Source: an uncultured Clostridia bacterium | Lineage (GTDB): Bacteria; Bacillota; Clostridia; TANB77; CAG-465 | Direction of reading: 5' to 3' | DNA length: 50,702 nt | NCBI GenBank assembly: GCA_947624625.1 | Contig: CANQLD010000005.1 | Location: 1 to 50,702 of the forward strand | Shown: piece by piece, positions 38,469 through 47,722 of the stretch | How the letters are laid out: the number at the start of each line of letters is the position of its first letter | How positions within the stretch are numbered: the first letter of the stretch is position 1 | Notes under the pieces: model-generated | Databases searched by the model: none | Seen by the model: only the letters and a program-made list of their open reading frames with translations | What the model was told of the DNA's origin: nothing | Program-made: the position numbers and the translations under genes

Positions 38469-40198
38469 AGTCTCACCATAACTATGATTAAATAATCAAA
38501 TTCTTCTGAGATTATTATTCTATTTTTATCTTTTTCTAAGATAACTTTTGAATCTGATGTATATTTTTCCTCATAGCCTTTACTTTTTAAATTTTCTATA
38601 TACTTTAAAGCAAATTGCATTGTATTTATATAATTTTTTATATCGTTTTTATATCTTAAGCTTATAATTCCATCTTTATATGAACTTTTAATTAATTTTA
38701 ATTTAATAACATCATCAATATTACTTTCTTCCGAATATTCTTTTAATTTATCTTCAGGTACATTGTTAATTTGAGTTTCTTCATTATACTTTATATAATA
38801 ATTTTCCTTTAACTCACTAAAAGGTATAGCTTTTATTTCTTCAAATTTTACTTGCGATAATTTGTTACTATACTCTTTTAGTATATTATTTTCAGTAACA
38901 TAAGAAATACTACTATTTAAGCTTTTTGAGTTAATTAATCCAATTATTTTTCCTTCTGAGTTAAATACTGGACTACCCTGAATTTCCTCAGTTACTGGAA
39001 TTGAAGTTTGAATATTTGTTGAAGTAGATGTTACAATTCCTTTAGTAGTTGCAAGTCCTACTCCGTTTTTATTATTTAAAGAAATTACTGCATTTTCTTT
39101 TTGAAGTTTATTTGTATCTTCAAATTTAATGTAGTTACTATTTTTATCTTTTATCTTAAGGATTGCTATATCATTTTGAATATTCATAGTCACTATACCG
39201 TCTAACTGATATACATTTTGTAATCCATCCATAATTAAGATATTTTGTGCTTTCATAAGTGACTGTTCTACAAAATTATATGTTGTTGCAATTAAACCTT
39301 CTCCAATAAAAATTCCATTGGCTGATACTATTGTTCCTATATTATATATTGCATTTAAGTAAACAACATTTTCTTTATTATTATCATAAATTTTATTTAA
39401 TATTTCTTCTTTTAAATTATCTGCTGCACTAAAATCATATATATTTCTTAATTTTGAGTTATAATCTTTATCTTTAGTTAGCTCTCCTGATTTTTCGTCA
39501 CTATTTTCAATATAGCTCCTTATATCATCATCTGTTTCTCCATAAAGATACAATAATTTATACTCATTATTTAACAACTTAAAATAGTAATACATTGTAA
39601 GATTTTTTTGAACTATATTATACTTCATAGGTTCTTCTTCACTAGGTTCTTTTATTTTTACATTTTCTAAAGTAACAGTACTTAGTACTCTTTCATTATC
39701 TAATTTTGTTATTCTAATTTCTCCATATGAATTATACTTTACTTCAAGCTCATTTAATTCTAAAAACATACTTGGAACAGATAGTCCAGAAAGTACATCG
39801 TCTTTAAATTCTTGACTATTTTCATCTAAACCTGAAACACTTTTTTCATCTTCTGGAACTTTAGGATTATATCTTAAAGCTAAGTAATCTTTATGCCTTT
39901 TATAATAATTTTGCGTACTTTCATTTTGCATATTTGGAGAGCCTAATAATAAATAAGTAGTTTTCTTAGTTAGCTCAGTTATTGATTTATTTAAATCTGT
40001 ATCTAAATTTTCTTCATTAGCTGAAATGTCAAATTGGTTATCAAAATTTGATACAAGTTTTTCCTCTTTATTAACAAATGAAAATGTATTATCATTAATT
40101 AAAAGCTTTGTTCCTACCACATAAGAACTAGTTACAAAAATTACAACTAAAAGTACTGGGATAATAAATTTCTTAATCTTTTTTTCACTCATAATCAT
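38465..40198 (-). CDS. HtrA/trypsin-like membrane protein with lost catalytic residues
   Basis: 577 aa. One N-terminal transmembrane helix (about 10-30), then an outer domain and, at about residues 285-430, a trypsin/HtrA fold: GTIVSANGIFIGEGLIATTYNFV, DIAILKIKD and EEIQGSPVFNSEGKIIGL. The expected His (TNYHV) is Asn, and the expected GNSGSP has IQG in place of NSG, so His and Ser both appear lost while Asp remains. It probably binds rather than cuts. The start lies right after the preceding stop, whose last codons supply AGGAGG. Confidence 0.72.
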   Translation of the reverse strand: MIMSEKKIKKFIIPVLLVVIFVTSSYVVGTKLLINDNTFSFVNKEEKLVSNFDNQFDISANEENLDTDLNKSITELTKKTTYLLLGSPNMQNESTQNYYKRHKDYLALRYNPKVPEDEKSVSGLDENSQEFKDDVLSGLSVPSMFLELNELEVKYNSYGEIRITKLDNERVLSTVTLENVKIKEPSEEEPMKYNIVQKNLTMYYYFKLLNNEYKLLYLYGETDDDIRSYIENSDEKSGELTKDKDYNSKLRNIYDFSAADNLKEEILNKIYDNNKENVVYLNAIYNIGTIVSANGIFIGEGLIATTYNFVEQSLMKAQNILIMDGLQNVYQLDGIVTMNIQNDIAILKIKDKNSNYIKFEDTNKLQKENAVISLNNKNGVGLATTKGIVTSTSTNIQTSIPVTEEIQGSPVFNSEGKIIGLINSKSLNSSISYVTENNILKEYSNKLSQVKFEEIKAIPFSELKENYYIKYNEETQINNVPEDKLKEYSEESNIDDVIKLKLIKSSYKDGIISLRYKNDIKNYINTMQFALKYIENLKSKGYEEKYTSDSKVILEKDKNRIIISEEFDYLIIVMVRL

Positions 40199-41458
40199 TT
40201 ACCCTCCTACATACTTTTTTAATACGTCTATTATATATTTACTAGCTTCATTTGCATTATTTCCATTTAAATATACATCATGAAAAGCCTCTGCTATTGT
40301 TTCGTCATATATATATTCTCCATTTTCATCTTTTGCTAATGCATATGCTGAAATTTGACCACGCCATTCATCAAGTTGAATATTTGATGGATTTTTAGCT
40401 AAATAGTTATTATATGCCTCTTTTATCATTTGTAAAGAAAAATCCCCTTTACTAAAATCAAGCATTATATTATTTATATTTGCCACATCACTATCATCTA
40501 TTACTACTATATGATCTGTAGAATGATGATTAAGTAAAGCTATAAATGACAAATAGTGTCCAAATTCATGAGCTACTGGAGAATACCTTGTTGCATTTTT
40601 AGGAAAATGTCCTGATTTTGAACTAGCTTTAACACTAGCATCCATTCTTTGTGAGTTTAAGAAAAACTTTGAATTAAGTTCTATTTGAGTTTTTATTACA
40701 CATGGTGCTCCTGTAGGAGTATCTGAAAATCCTGCCTCAAATACAGGCATAAAAAATGCTAAAAGATTGCCTTGTGACATATCTACATTAGTTAAAGTTA
40801 AATTAGTAAGATATTTCCTTGCACTTGGATATTCATTATAGATTGTTTTTACTACATTTTCAATTTCTTTTGCAAAATCAACATCCATTTCTTTTAAATT
40901 AACTGCCGTAATTGAATAATTTTCTATTATATTGTTTTCAATTTTTATAATATCTTTTGGATAATCATCTTTTTTTTGATTTACAGAATCTAGTTTGATT
41001 AGGTTATATGCATCTTCATCACTATTAATTGAAAGTCCATAATAGACATTATCTGTTATAATTGCAGTGTCATATTTTCCTCTTGTAGTTGTATTATTTG
41101 AACTTTGCGTAGTAGTACCTTGTTCTAAGTTTTCATTTGCATTATTATTTGTATTTGCAAAGTAATAATTATTTTTGCTTTTATACATAATCAAGCATAT
41201 AACTGTTCCAACAATTACTATACAAATGAGTATTGTTGTAAGTATTATAACAGTATTGTTATTTCTTTTTCTTCTATAACCGTTATATGTGTTATAATTG
41301 TTATTATTGTTTACATTATTAAAATTATTTATATTATTAACATTGCTACCACTATTTGATGTTATTTTATTCTCAGCATTTACTTTTAAAAAGTTACCAC
41401 ATATATGACAAAAATCTTGACCATCATCAACATGGCTTCCACATATATTACAAAACAT
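40199..41458 (-). CDS. Zinc-ribbon membrane protein with HEFGH metalloprotease-like domain
   Basis: 419 aa. It starts MFCNICGSHVDDGQDFCHICG, a zinc ribbon, followed by an Asn-rich linker, a transmembrane helix (about 69-91) and an outer domain containing VAHEFGHYLSFIAL, the HExxH zinc-protease motif, with a possible third ligand in the acidic stretch near ETIAEAFHDVY. Likely a membrane-anchored zinc protease of the operon. The exact peptidase family is not recognised. Confidence 0.75.
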   Translation of the reverse strand: MFCNICGSHVDDGQDFCHICGNFLKVNAENKITSNSGSNVNNINNFNNVNNNNNYNTYNGYRRKRNNNTVIILTTILICIVIVGTVICLIMYKSKNNYYFANTNNNANENLEQGTTTQSSNNTTTRGKYDTAIITDNVYYGLSINSDEDAYNLIKLDSVNQKKDDYPKDIIKIENNIIENYSITAVNLKEMDVDFAKEIENVVKTIYNEYPSARKYLTNLTLTNVDMSQGNLLAFFMPVFEAGFSDTPTGAPCVIKTQIELNSKFFLNSQRMDASVKASSKSGHFPKNATRYSPVAHEFGHYLSFIALLNHHSTDHIVVIDDSDVANINNIMLDFSKGDFSLQMIKEAYNNYLAKNPSNIQLDEWRGQISAYALAKDENGEYIYDETIAEAFHDVYLNGNNANEASKYIIDVLKKYVGG

Positions 41459-41483
41459 ATTCTCCTCCTTCCACTATTTTCTT

Positions 41484-42182
41484 TTACCAATTTCTTTGAA
41501 CCCTATTAAAATCATAGTTATTATAGTTTTTATATTTACTTTCTGTTTCTCTTTGTTCTTTTGTAGCATTTTCCTTTAGCTCTTGAATCTTTTCTTCTAC
41601 TTCTTGAATCTCTTCTTCTTTTTTTTCATTATTTTCTTCTTCATTATTTTCATCATCGCCTGTGTTATTTTCTTCACTTTGTTGCAAATTTTTTAATCTT
41701 TCAATTTCTTGTTCTATATCTTTTTTTAATTGCTCAGCTTTTTTATTATGACCGGTATTATCTTCTTTACCAGCACAACCTTTTTGAGTTAAAATATCTA
41801 TTGCCTTTTCGTATTCTTTAATTGCATTACTAATACTATCTTGATCACTTTCATCAACTGAAACTTTTTTACAAATTGCTAACGCATAATTAATTCTAAT
41901 ACTACACTCTTTATTCTTAGGCACAAATCCTTTTAATGCTTTTTCGTATTCTTCTATCGCTTTATCATATTCGCCCTTTTGATAATTAATATTTCCTAAA
42001 TTATACCTTGCAATATAACTCTGAATAAAATTCAAAAAAGTTAATGAATTTGCTTGTGTATCTACATATTTTCCATTGTTATAATTATTTATTAAAATAC
42101 TATTAATTAGAATATTTGATAATATTTTAATAGTTAAAAGTATTAAAATAACAAATATCACAGTTAATACCTTTTTTTTCAT
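41484..42182 (-). CDS. TPR membrane protein (BatC-like)
   Basis: 232 aa. It has an N-terminal transmembrane helix (about 4-25), then tetratricopeptide-like repeats (ARYNLGNINYQKGEYDKAIEEYEKALKG, and a second one ending EYEKAIDIL), and a long Glu/Asn/Lys coil. It overlaps the VWA gene stop by one base. Position and design match the TPR member (BatC) of Bat operons. Confidence 0.78.
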   Translation of the reverse strand: MKKKVLTVIFVILILLTIKILSNILINSILINNYNNGKYVDTQANSLTFLNFIQSYIARYNLGNINYQKGEYDKAIEEYEKALKGFVPKNKECSIRINYALAICKKVSVDESDQDSISNAIKEYEKAIDILTQKGCAGKEDNTGHNKKAEQLKKDIEQEIERLKNLQQSEENNTGDDENNEEENNEKKEEEIQEVEEKIQELKENATKEQRETESKYKNYNNYDFNRVQRNW

Positions 42183-43238
42183 TACATTCTCCTCTTTTTA
42201 AGAACAAAATCAACTATAAGCAAAATCACTAAAGGTACTGCAAAAAAATAATATATGTCTTGATAAGAACTAATTTTATCTTCTTCACTTTGCGACATAG
42301 AACTTTGTCTTTTTATATCTGACAGTTTATAATCTATATTAGACATTTTACTCATTTGAATATAATCAATTTTTAAATCTGAAGCTATCTTTTTTAAATT
42401 ATTTTCATCTAATTTTGAAATTGCTACTATTCTTTCATAATTATTTTCATCATAATAATCTAGATATTGGTAGCCTTCAGGCAAATCGCTAGGGTACTCT
42501 TCTGAATACGCACTATTAAGCATTTTGCCCCCTGCTCCGAGTTCCATATCCAAGTACTGCACCATTATATATATACTTGCTCATACTTGAAAATGATTCT
42601 AATATTTCACCTTCTTTAGTTATTTCTCCGTCAGTTACAAAGAATACTATAATTTTTGAATCATCATTTCTTTTTTTACTTTCACTTTCCAAAGTTTTTT
42701 CGAAAACATCTTTTACTATATTCATTGATGTTCCTTTAGCATAGTAATCATCTTCAAGAGTTATAGCCTTTAATTCTGCTTGTACCATATCACTATCTGT
42801 TGTAAATGGAATTACTCTTCTAGCTGTATCACCAAATGTAATAATAGAAAATCTTGAATTTGCTAACTCATCTACAATGTAACAACAATCGTTTATAACT
42901 CCTTCTATTCTTTCTTTATTCCCATCATAATCTAATGCTTTCATACTTACACTAGTATCAATTACAAACAGTACACTATAGTCTGAAGTTAATGCAGTAC
43001 TTTCTCCATTTGGCACCATAAATCTTAAATTAATTAAAAAAAGTAGCACAATAATAGCTATTTTTATACCTGATTTTATAAAAGTATGCTTTAATACCTC
43101 ACTATTTTTTTTCTTTTCTATATAATCTGATTTTTTTAAAATAATATCTTTTATTTGCTTATTATATATAACTAATATAATTAAAATTATACATATTATA
43201 CTCATAAGCCAAACTGGAATTATTGGATTTATTATCAT
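42182..43238 (-). CDS. VWA-domain membrane protein (BatB-like), with a +1 frameshift
   Basis: About 351 aa after a +1 shift at codon 234. It has an N-terminal helix (about 8-26), another near 58-72, then a von Willebrand A domain with the MIDAS motif DTSVS at 94-98 and FVTDGE. Zero frame reaches AVLGYGT, then CGG and a stop seven codons later. The +1 frame continues GAGGKMLNSAYSEEYPSDLPEGYQYLD, as expected for BatA/B proteins after GYGT, and ends with a C-terminal transmembrane helix. It overlaps both neighbours by 1-4 bases, which requires the full-length frame for coupling to the TPR gene. Confidence 0.82.
42536..42539 (-). other. +1 frameshift site ACT-CGG-A in the VWA gene
   Basis: Zero frame ACT CGG AGC AGG GGG CAA AAT GCT TAA. 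Skipping the C gives ACT GGA GCA GGG GGC AAA ATG: T-G-A-G-G-K-M. No homopolymer spans the skipped base. Confidence 0.75.
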
Positions 43239-44281
43239 AATTTAGCCCTTTTCTCTACAAAAATTAAAACTAAAAATGTTATTACTATAATTACCAAAAA
43301 CACTTCTGGATAATCTGTTACATAAGTCTTTTTACTTGTTTTTAATAAAGATGTTTTGGTTTCTTTTATTTCATTTACTATATTAGAAGCCATTTGTGTT
43401 AAGCTTCCTGTATAAAATTTTCCATTTGCTTTTTGTTCCACTGCTCTTTTATACGAAGCTATTTTTTCATTAGATGTATATATATTCATATCTATGGAAG
43501 GACAATAAGCATAAAGATTTATTTTATACTTATTGCAAATTTCGCAAGCCTCTTCTAAAGAAATAGTTTCTGTTCCCTCTACCGCATTATCTGTTGCAAA
43601 TATAATTATTCTAGTTCTTTCAATATCCTTTTTTATATCAGGAAAGGAAAAAATTGTTCCTGCTAGCCCATCTCCTACAAGTGAACTTCCTCTACTTTCT
43701 GAATCTGTTGCAACTCCCCCATACCAAATCATTGGAGTTTCTACCCCATCTTCTTCATATGCAAATGGAGGATTACCATTATTGGCTATTGCAATTTCTA
43801 ATTGTTCTTCAATATGTGAAAAGCACTCATTTATATATTCATAATCATCTGTCATTGGACAATAAACTATAGGTGCCGTATTATACAGTACTATTCCTAT
43901 TCTATCGCCTTCTATTGATGGTATAATTTCTTTAAACTTTTTAATAAGTTCCAAATTAACCTCACATTGTGAAGTAGATATATCAAGACCTAAAATAATA
44001 TCTCTATTATATTTTTCTTCACTCTTTGTTTGAATCTTAACTGGTCTTGCAATTAATATACAAGTAACTAATATACAAACCAAACTCAAACCTTTAATTA
44101 TATTTGATAGAATTTTATATCTTTTCACTTTTTTTTCATAATATTCAGTTTCTTTGATATACTTAGTATTAGCAACTTTTTTACCATTAGTATATACTTT
44201 ATCCTTCTTTGGTTTTAAAAAAAATAATGCTATTAAAAGTACTATACAGATAATTAGTGCTATAGGATACATTAATTCCAT
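43235..44281 (-). CDS. VWA-domain membrane protein (BatA-like)
   Basis: 348 aa. Membrane helices lie at about 5-23, 61-82 and at the C-terminus (about 322-341), with a VWA domain between. The MIDAS is LGLDISTSQ, with the last Ser of DxSxS replaced by Gln, and a Thr-bearing loop follows. The inner loops are large. It is the first of two VWA genes and overlaps the second by ATGA. In Bat systems the two VWA proteins form membrane complexes with the MoxR ATPase. Confidence 0.82.
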   Translation of the reverse strand: MELMYPIALIICIVLLIALFFLKPKKDKVYTNGKKVANTKYIKETEYYEKKVKRYKILSNIIKGLSLVCILVTCILIARPVKIQTKSEEKYNRDIILGLDISTSQCEVNLELIKKFKEIIPSIEGDRIGIVLYNTAPIVYCPMTDDYEYINECFSHIEEQLEIAIANNGNPPFAYEEDGVETPMIWYGGVATDSESRGSSLVGDGLAGTIFSFPDIKKDIERTRIIIFATDNAVEGTETISLEEACEICNKYKINLYAYCPSIDMNIYTSNEKIASYKRAVEQKANGKFYTGSLTQMASNIVNEIKETKTSLLKTSKKTYVTDYPEVFLVIIVITFLVLIFVEKRAKL

Positions 44282-44748
44282 TCGTTTATAACTCTCCTTG
44301 CTTTACTAATAGAGGTACCAAAATCCCCAATTGACTTACTTGCAAATTCAGGCTCATAATATTCCTCAATTAATTCATAAAGAACTGGTATATTAAGTCT
44401 TTTTATTTCTGCTAAAGAATAATTCTGAGTTGTAATGTCTGTAACCTCAAAAACAAAAAGCCTAATAGCCTCACTTATCATCTGATATGCTTTTCTAATT
44501 TCAATCATATCATTTTTATATCTATATTCAATCGTATCTAATTCTTTTAGATATTTATTTTTTATAACTGGTATATTTTTTATATTTTTCTCTGGAATAG
44601 CCTTTACTTCACTTACTTTTTCCTTTTCAATTGTTTTTGTTTTTTTCTTTTTTAAGAAATAAAATATTATTACGCATAAAAATATTGCAATAAATAATGG
44701 AATTAGTGAATAGGAAAAAGGCTCTTGTAAATTAATGGATGTTTGCAT
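44272..44748 (-). CDS. Single-helix membrane protein of the MoxR operon
   Basis: 158 aa: one helix (about 13-30), a Lys-rich linker and a helical cytoplasmic domain (about 60-158). Overlaps both the DUF58 gene upstream and the VWA gene downstream. Genes of this type in Bat operons are often annotated as BatD C-terminal-like or DUF4381-like; the assignment is an inference from place and shape. Confidence 0.62.
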   Translation of the reverse strand: MQTSINLQEPFSYSLIPLFIAIFLCVIIFYFLKKKKTKTIEKEKVSEVKAIPEKNIKNIPVIKNKYLKELDTIEYRYKNDMIEIRKAYQMISEAIRLFVFEVTDITTQNYSLAEIKRLNIPVLYELIEEYYEPEFASKSIGDFGTSISKARRVINEWN

Positions 44749-45601
44749 TTTTTCGCCTTTCTAATAATTTAAATACATCATTTACTATATCTTTTTGTCT
44801 ATTTATTGTTGTCGTAATTATTTTATATTTTTTAAATTTTTCTTTAACGTCCTCATATATTTTAGTTTTTATATTTAACTCAATTTCTTTTAATTTATTA
44901 TCCTCAAGTATATAGTCCGGAATATAGCAAGAACTATCTACATCAAATGCATTGTCTCCAGTCATTAAAGCATCTGATATATTTATAAACATAACATCAT
45001 GCAAAAGAGATAGTCTTCTTAATGTTTCTTCAGAAATATTACTAAGTCCATCTATATCTGTTATAACAAAAATAATCATCCTTCTTTTTATATACTTTAA
45101 AACATAATTTAACAAACTCTCAATATTACTTTCAGTATCTATTCCTTTTTCATATGAGTTTAAAATCTTTTCAATATTATATAAGCCTGTCCTAAAAGGA
45201 AACATCATTATTCTTTCTTTACCCTTATATATAGCACTTATTGAATCTCCGTGTTTATCCACTAAATAGGCAATAGTTCCTGTAGCCATCAAAGCAACTT
45301 CTTTTTTTGAATCCAACTCTTTAGTATCTGCTAACATTTTTTTCCCTGAGTCCAATACAAACATAACATTATGTTTTTTCTCAGCGATATATTGTTTAAT
45401 AAGAATCTTATTTGATCTTGCAGATGCTTTCCAGTCTATATCTTTTATATTATCGCCTATTATATATTCCCTTAAGTCTTCGAAGTTCATACTTTTCCCT
45501 TTATATATAGAGTTATATGAACCCTCTAAAATATTAGAAGTTTTCTTTTTAGTATAAATTGAAAGATTAGCTTTTATTTTCGTAATATATTTCATATTCA
45601 T
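44732..45601 (-). CDS. DUF58-domain protein
   Basis: 289 aa cytoplasmic protein with the DUF58 signature YKGKSMNFEDLREYIIGDNIKDIDWKASARSNK in part, then a VWA-like fold (VMFVLDSGKKML, MIIFVITDID). DUF58 proteins almost always follow MoxR ATPases. The ATG at 45601 has GGAG upstream; a TTG at 45616 is less likely. Confidence 0.88.
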   Translation of the reverse strand: MNMKYITKIKANLSIYTKKKTSNILEGSYNSIYKGKSMNFEDLREYIIGDNIKDIDWKASARSNKILIKQYIAEKKHNVMFVLDSGKKMLADTKELDSKKEVALMATGTIAYLVDKHGDSISAIYKGKERIMMFPFRTGLYNIEKILNSYEKGIDTESNIESLLNYVLKYIKRRMIIFVITDIDGLSNISEETLRRLSLLHDVMFINISDALMTGDNAFDVDSSCYIPDYILEDNKLKEIELNIKTKIYEDVKEKFKKYKIITTTINRQKDIVNDVFKLLERRKNANIH

Positions 45602-45632
45602 AATTTGCTTCTCCAATTACTTTTAAAAATTA

Positions 45633-46625
45633 CTATGGTGTTTTTATTGAATTAATTATTGCGTCTATAATTGTTTCAACTTTTACATCATCAGCAATAG
45701 CTTCAAAACTTAATGGAATTCTATGCCTTAAAATACTATAACTTAATGATTTTATATCATCTGGTGTTACAAAAGTTCTTCCATTTATTAAAGCCAATGC
45801 TTTACTTGCTTCCATAAAGGAAATAGCTGCTCTTGTACTAGCTCCGCCTGTTACATATTTTGCAAGTTCAGGAGCTATAACCTTTGTAGCATTTCTAGTA
45901 GCATCTACTATATTTACGATATATCTTTTTACTGATGTATCAATATATATCTTTTTGCTAAGCTCTTGCAAATATTTTATATCTTCAAGACTTACTACTT
46001 GTTCTTTTTCTTTAAATATATTTTTCTCTATTCTATTTAATACTTCTATTTCTTCATCTAATGTTGGATAAGTCAATGTTTCTTTTATAATAAATCTATC
46101 TTGTTGTGCCTCTGCTAAAGGATATGTTCCTTCTTGCTCAACAGGGTTTTGAGTAGCAATTACTATAAATACATCTGGTAATTTATAATTTTCTCCACCA
46201 ATACTTACTTGTCTTTCTTGCATTGCTTCAAGCATTGCACTTTGAGTCTTTGAACTTGACCTATTAATTTCATCTAAAAGCACAAAATTAGCATATACTG
46301 GTCCAATCTTGGTTTCAAAATCACCAGTTTTAGCATTATATGTTTGTGTACCAATAATATCACTTGGTAACAAATCAGGAGTACATTGTATTCTTGAAAA
46401 ATCTCCTCCACAACTTTCTGTTAAAACCTTAGCAGCAGTTGTTTTTGCTAAACCTGGGACTGATTCGACTAATATATGCCCATTTGCAATTAAAGATATC
46501 AACAAAGAAATTTGTAAATTTTTTTGTCCTACAATTCTTGATGTATAGTAATCTGAAACTGATTTAATTATTGAATTACTTTTTTGAATTTCTTCTACTG
46601 AAATATTAGTATTTTCCATATTCAT
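45633..46625 (-). CDS. MoxR-family AAA+ ATPase
   Basis: 330 aa. Walker A is modified as in MoxR (ESVPGLAKTTAAKVL), Walker B is FVLLDEINRSS, with sensor ATQNPVEQEGTYPLAEAQQDRF and the lid GGASTRAAISFM. MoxR proteins act as chaperone-like ATPases for VWA partners, which are present in the same operon. First gene behind its promoter. Confidence 0.94.
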   Translation of the reverse strand: MNMENTNISVEEIQKSNSIIKSVSDYYTSRIVGQKNLQISLLISLIANGHILVESVPGLAKTTAAKVLTESCGGDFSRIQCTPDLLPSDIIGTQTYNAKTGDFETKIGPVYANFVLLDEINRSSSKTQSAMLEAMQERQVSIGGENYKLPDVFIVIATQNPVEQEGTYPLAEAQQDRFIIKETLTYPTLDEEIEVLNRIEKNIFKEKEQVVSLEDIKYLQELSKKIYIDTSVKRYIVNIVDATRNATKVIAPELAKYVTGGASTRAAISFMEASKALALINGRTFVTPDDIKSLSYSILRHRIPLSFEAIADDVKVETIIDAIINSIKTP

Positions 46626-46684
46626 TATTCCTTTCTTTTGTTTATTATATTTTTTAAATTTAAAATATAAAAATGCTTTATTTT

Positions 46685-46713
46685 TTTATACCATATAATA
46701 CAAAAATTTACAA
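46685..46713 (-). promoter_or_regulatory. Promoter of the MoxR/VWA operon
   Basis: On the minus strand TTGTAA, 17 bp, TATAAA, about 60 bp before ATG 46625. Confidence 0.6.
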
Positions 46714-46769
46714 TAACTGACATTGTATATTTTTATATCATTTTCATTACATTTTTATTACATAATTGT

Positions 46770-46802
46770 AATAAAAGAGAGCTAGATAAAATTATCTAGC
46801 TC
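46770..46802 (-). terminator. Terminator of the PIN-domain gene
   Basis: GAGCTAGATAA/TTATCTAGCTC, an 11-bp stem with almost no loop, then TCTTTTAT on the minus strand, about 10 bp after the stop. Confidence 0.85.
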
Positions 46803-46813
46803 CTTAAATACTT

Positions 46814-47575
46814 TTACGCAGTTATATATCCGCCTTTTTTTATAATGTCCTTTTTAATGTTATTTTCTTTCTTCCTCTCTGTGTCTTTATAAAATATTTG
46901 ACGAGGAATTTTTTTATACCTATCATTATAATTTGGCTTTCTATAATGCGAATTAGGCTCAGATTCATTTTGGAAAAACACATATTCAACTCCTTGTTGT
47001 TTGCATCTTAAGGCTAATGCCTTATCACAAGTATAAACAACTGGAGTTTCTTTGCCCTCAGCAAGAATAGCCTTGGCATATGCCAAGATTTCAAAATCAG
47101 CTTTGTCTTCATAATCCGGAACTTCTTCTTTATTGTATTGTTCCTTAATAAATGTTAAGTCGACTCTACCATCAAGTAGCATATGGAAGAGCTTTTTGAT
47201 TTTTGAATTTCCTTTCTTCTCAAAAGACACCAACTGTTCGTAGATAAGAGATAGCATATGAGTACCATTAAGTGACTCAAGTCTGCAACAACGGTTCAAA
47301 ATATATGATGTATCTGGGATAATAACCTCTCCACTTTTTATACTTGAGGATATTCTCACCATTTTATCTGGACTATCAGAACCTTCTGCCGATTTAACGT
47401 TTTTTCTTTTACCATTGCCAATCAAAAGATTTTTTAACTTTTTCCGATTTGCCTTGGAAAATTCAGAATACTGCTTTTTATACTCAAATTCTGTTAAATG
47501 AAAGTATTCCATAATTTCCTCTCTTGTGTAACCATCTTGTGCCAACTCAATAGCCTTTCTAATTTTCATTTGCAT
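46814..47575 (-). CDS. PIN-domain protein with helix-turn-helix-like N-terminus
   Basis: 253 aa. Residues 1-50 look like a helix-turn-helix (AIELAQDGYTREEIMEYFHLTEFEY). Residues about 83-215 form a PIN nuclease domain: IIPDTSYILNRC (first Asp), ILAYAKAILAEG and VVYTCDKALALRCKQQG (later Asp). The tail is basic. No antitoxin neighbour. Codon use is less AT-biased than the host genes (TCC, GCC, CTT), and it holds the only in-frame CGG (residue 44) that does not mark a frame break. It probably arrived by transfer. AAGGAG precedes the ATG. Confidence 0.75.
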   Translation of the reverse strand: MQMKIRKAIELAQDGYTREEIMEYFHLTEFEYKKQYSEFSKANRKKLKNLLIGNGKRKNVKSAEGSDSPDKMVRISSSIKSGEVIIPDTSYILNRCCRLESLNGTHMLSLIYEQLVSFEKKGNSKIKKLFHMLLDGRVDLTFIKEQYNKEEVPDYEDKADFEILAYAKAILAEGKETPVVYTCDKALALRCKQQGVEYVFFQNESEPNSHYRKPNYNDRYKKIPRQIFYKDTERKKENNIKKDIIKKGGYITA

Positions 47576-47722
47576 AGTCGTATTCTCCTTAATTTAATGA
47601 ATTTGTAAATAATGAATCTTTTTTACTAAAATAGCCTAATATACTTGATACCCTTTCTATACCAAATTATTATTTTTATTAAACTACATTAGTATTTAAA
47701 TAAAAAAAATGAACATATAATT

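Noticed and set aside
46814-47575. Type II toxin-antitoxin locus
   Set aside because: The PIN domain is present, but no small antitoxin gene lies beside it; the gene stands alone between a promoter and a terminator.
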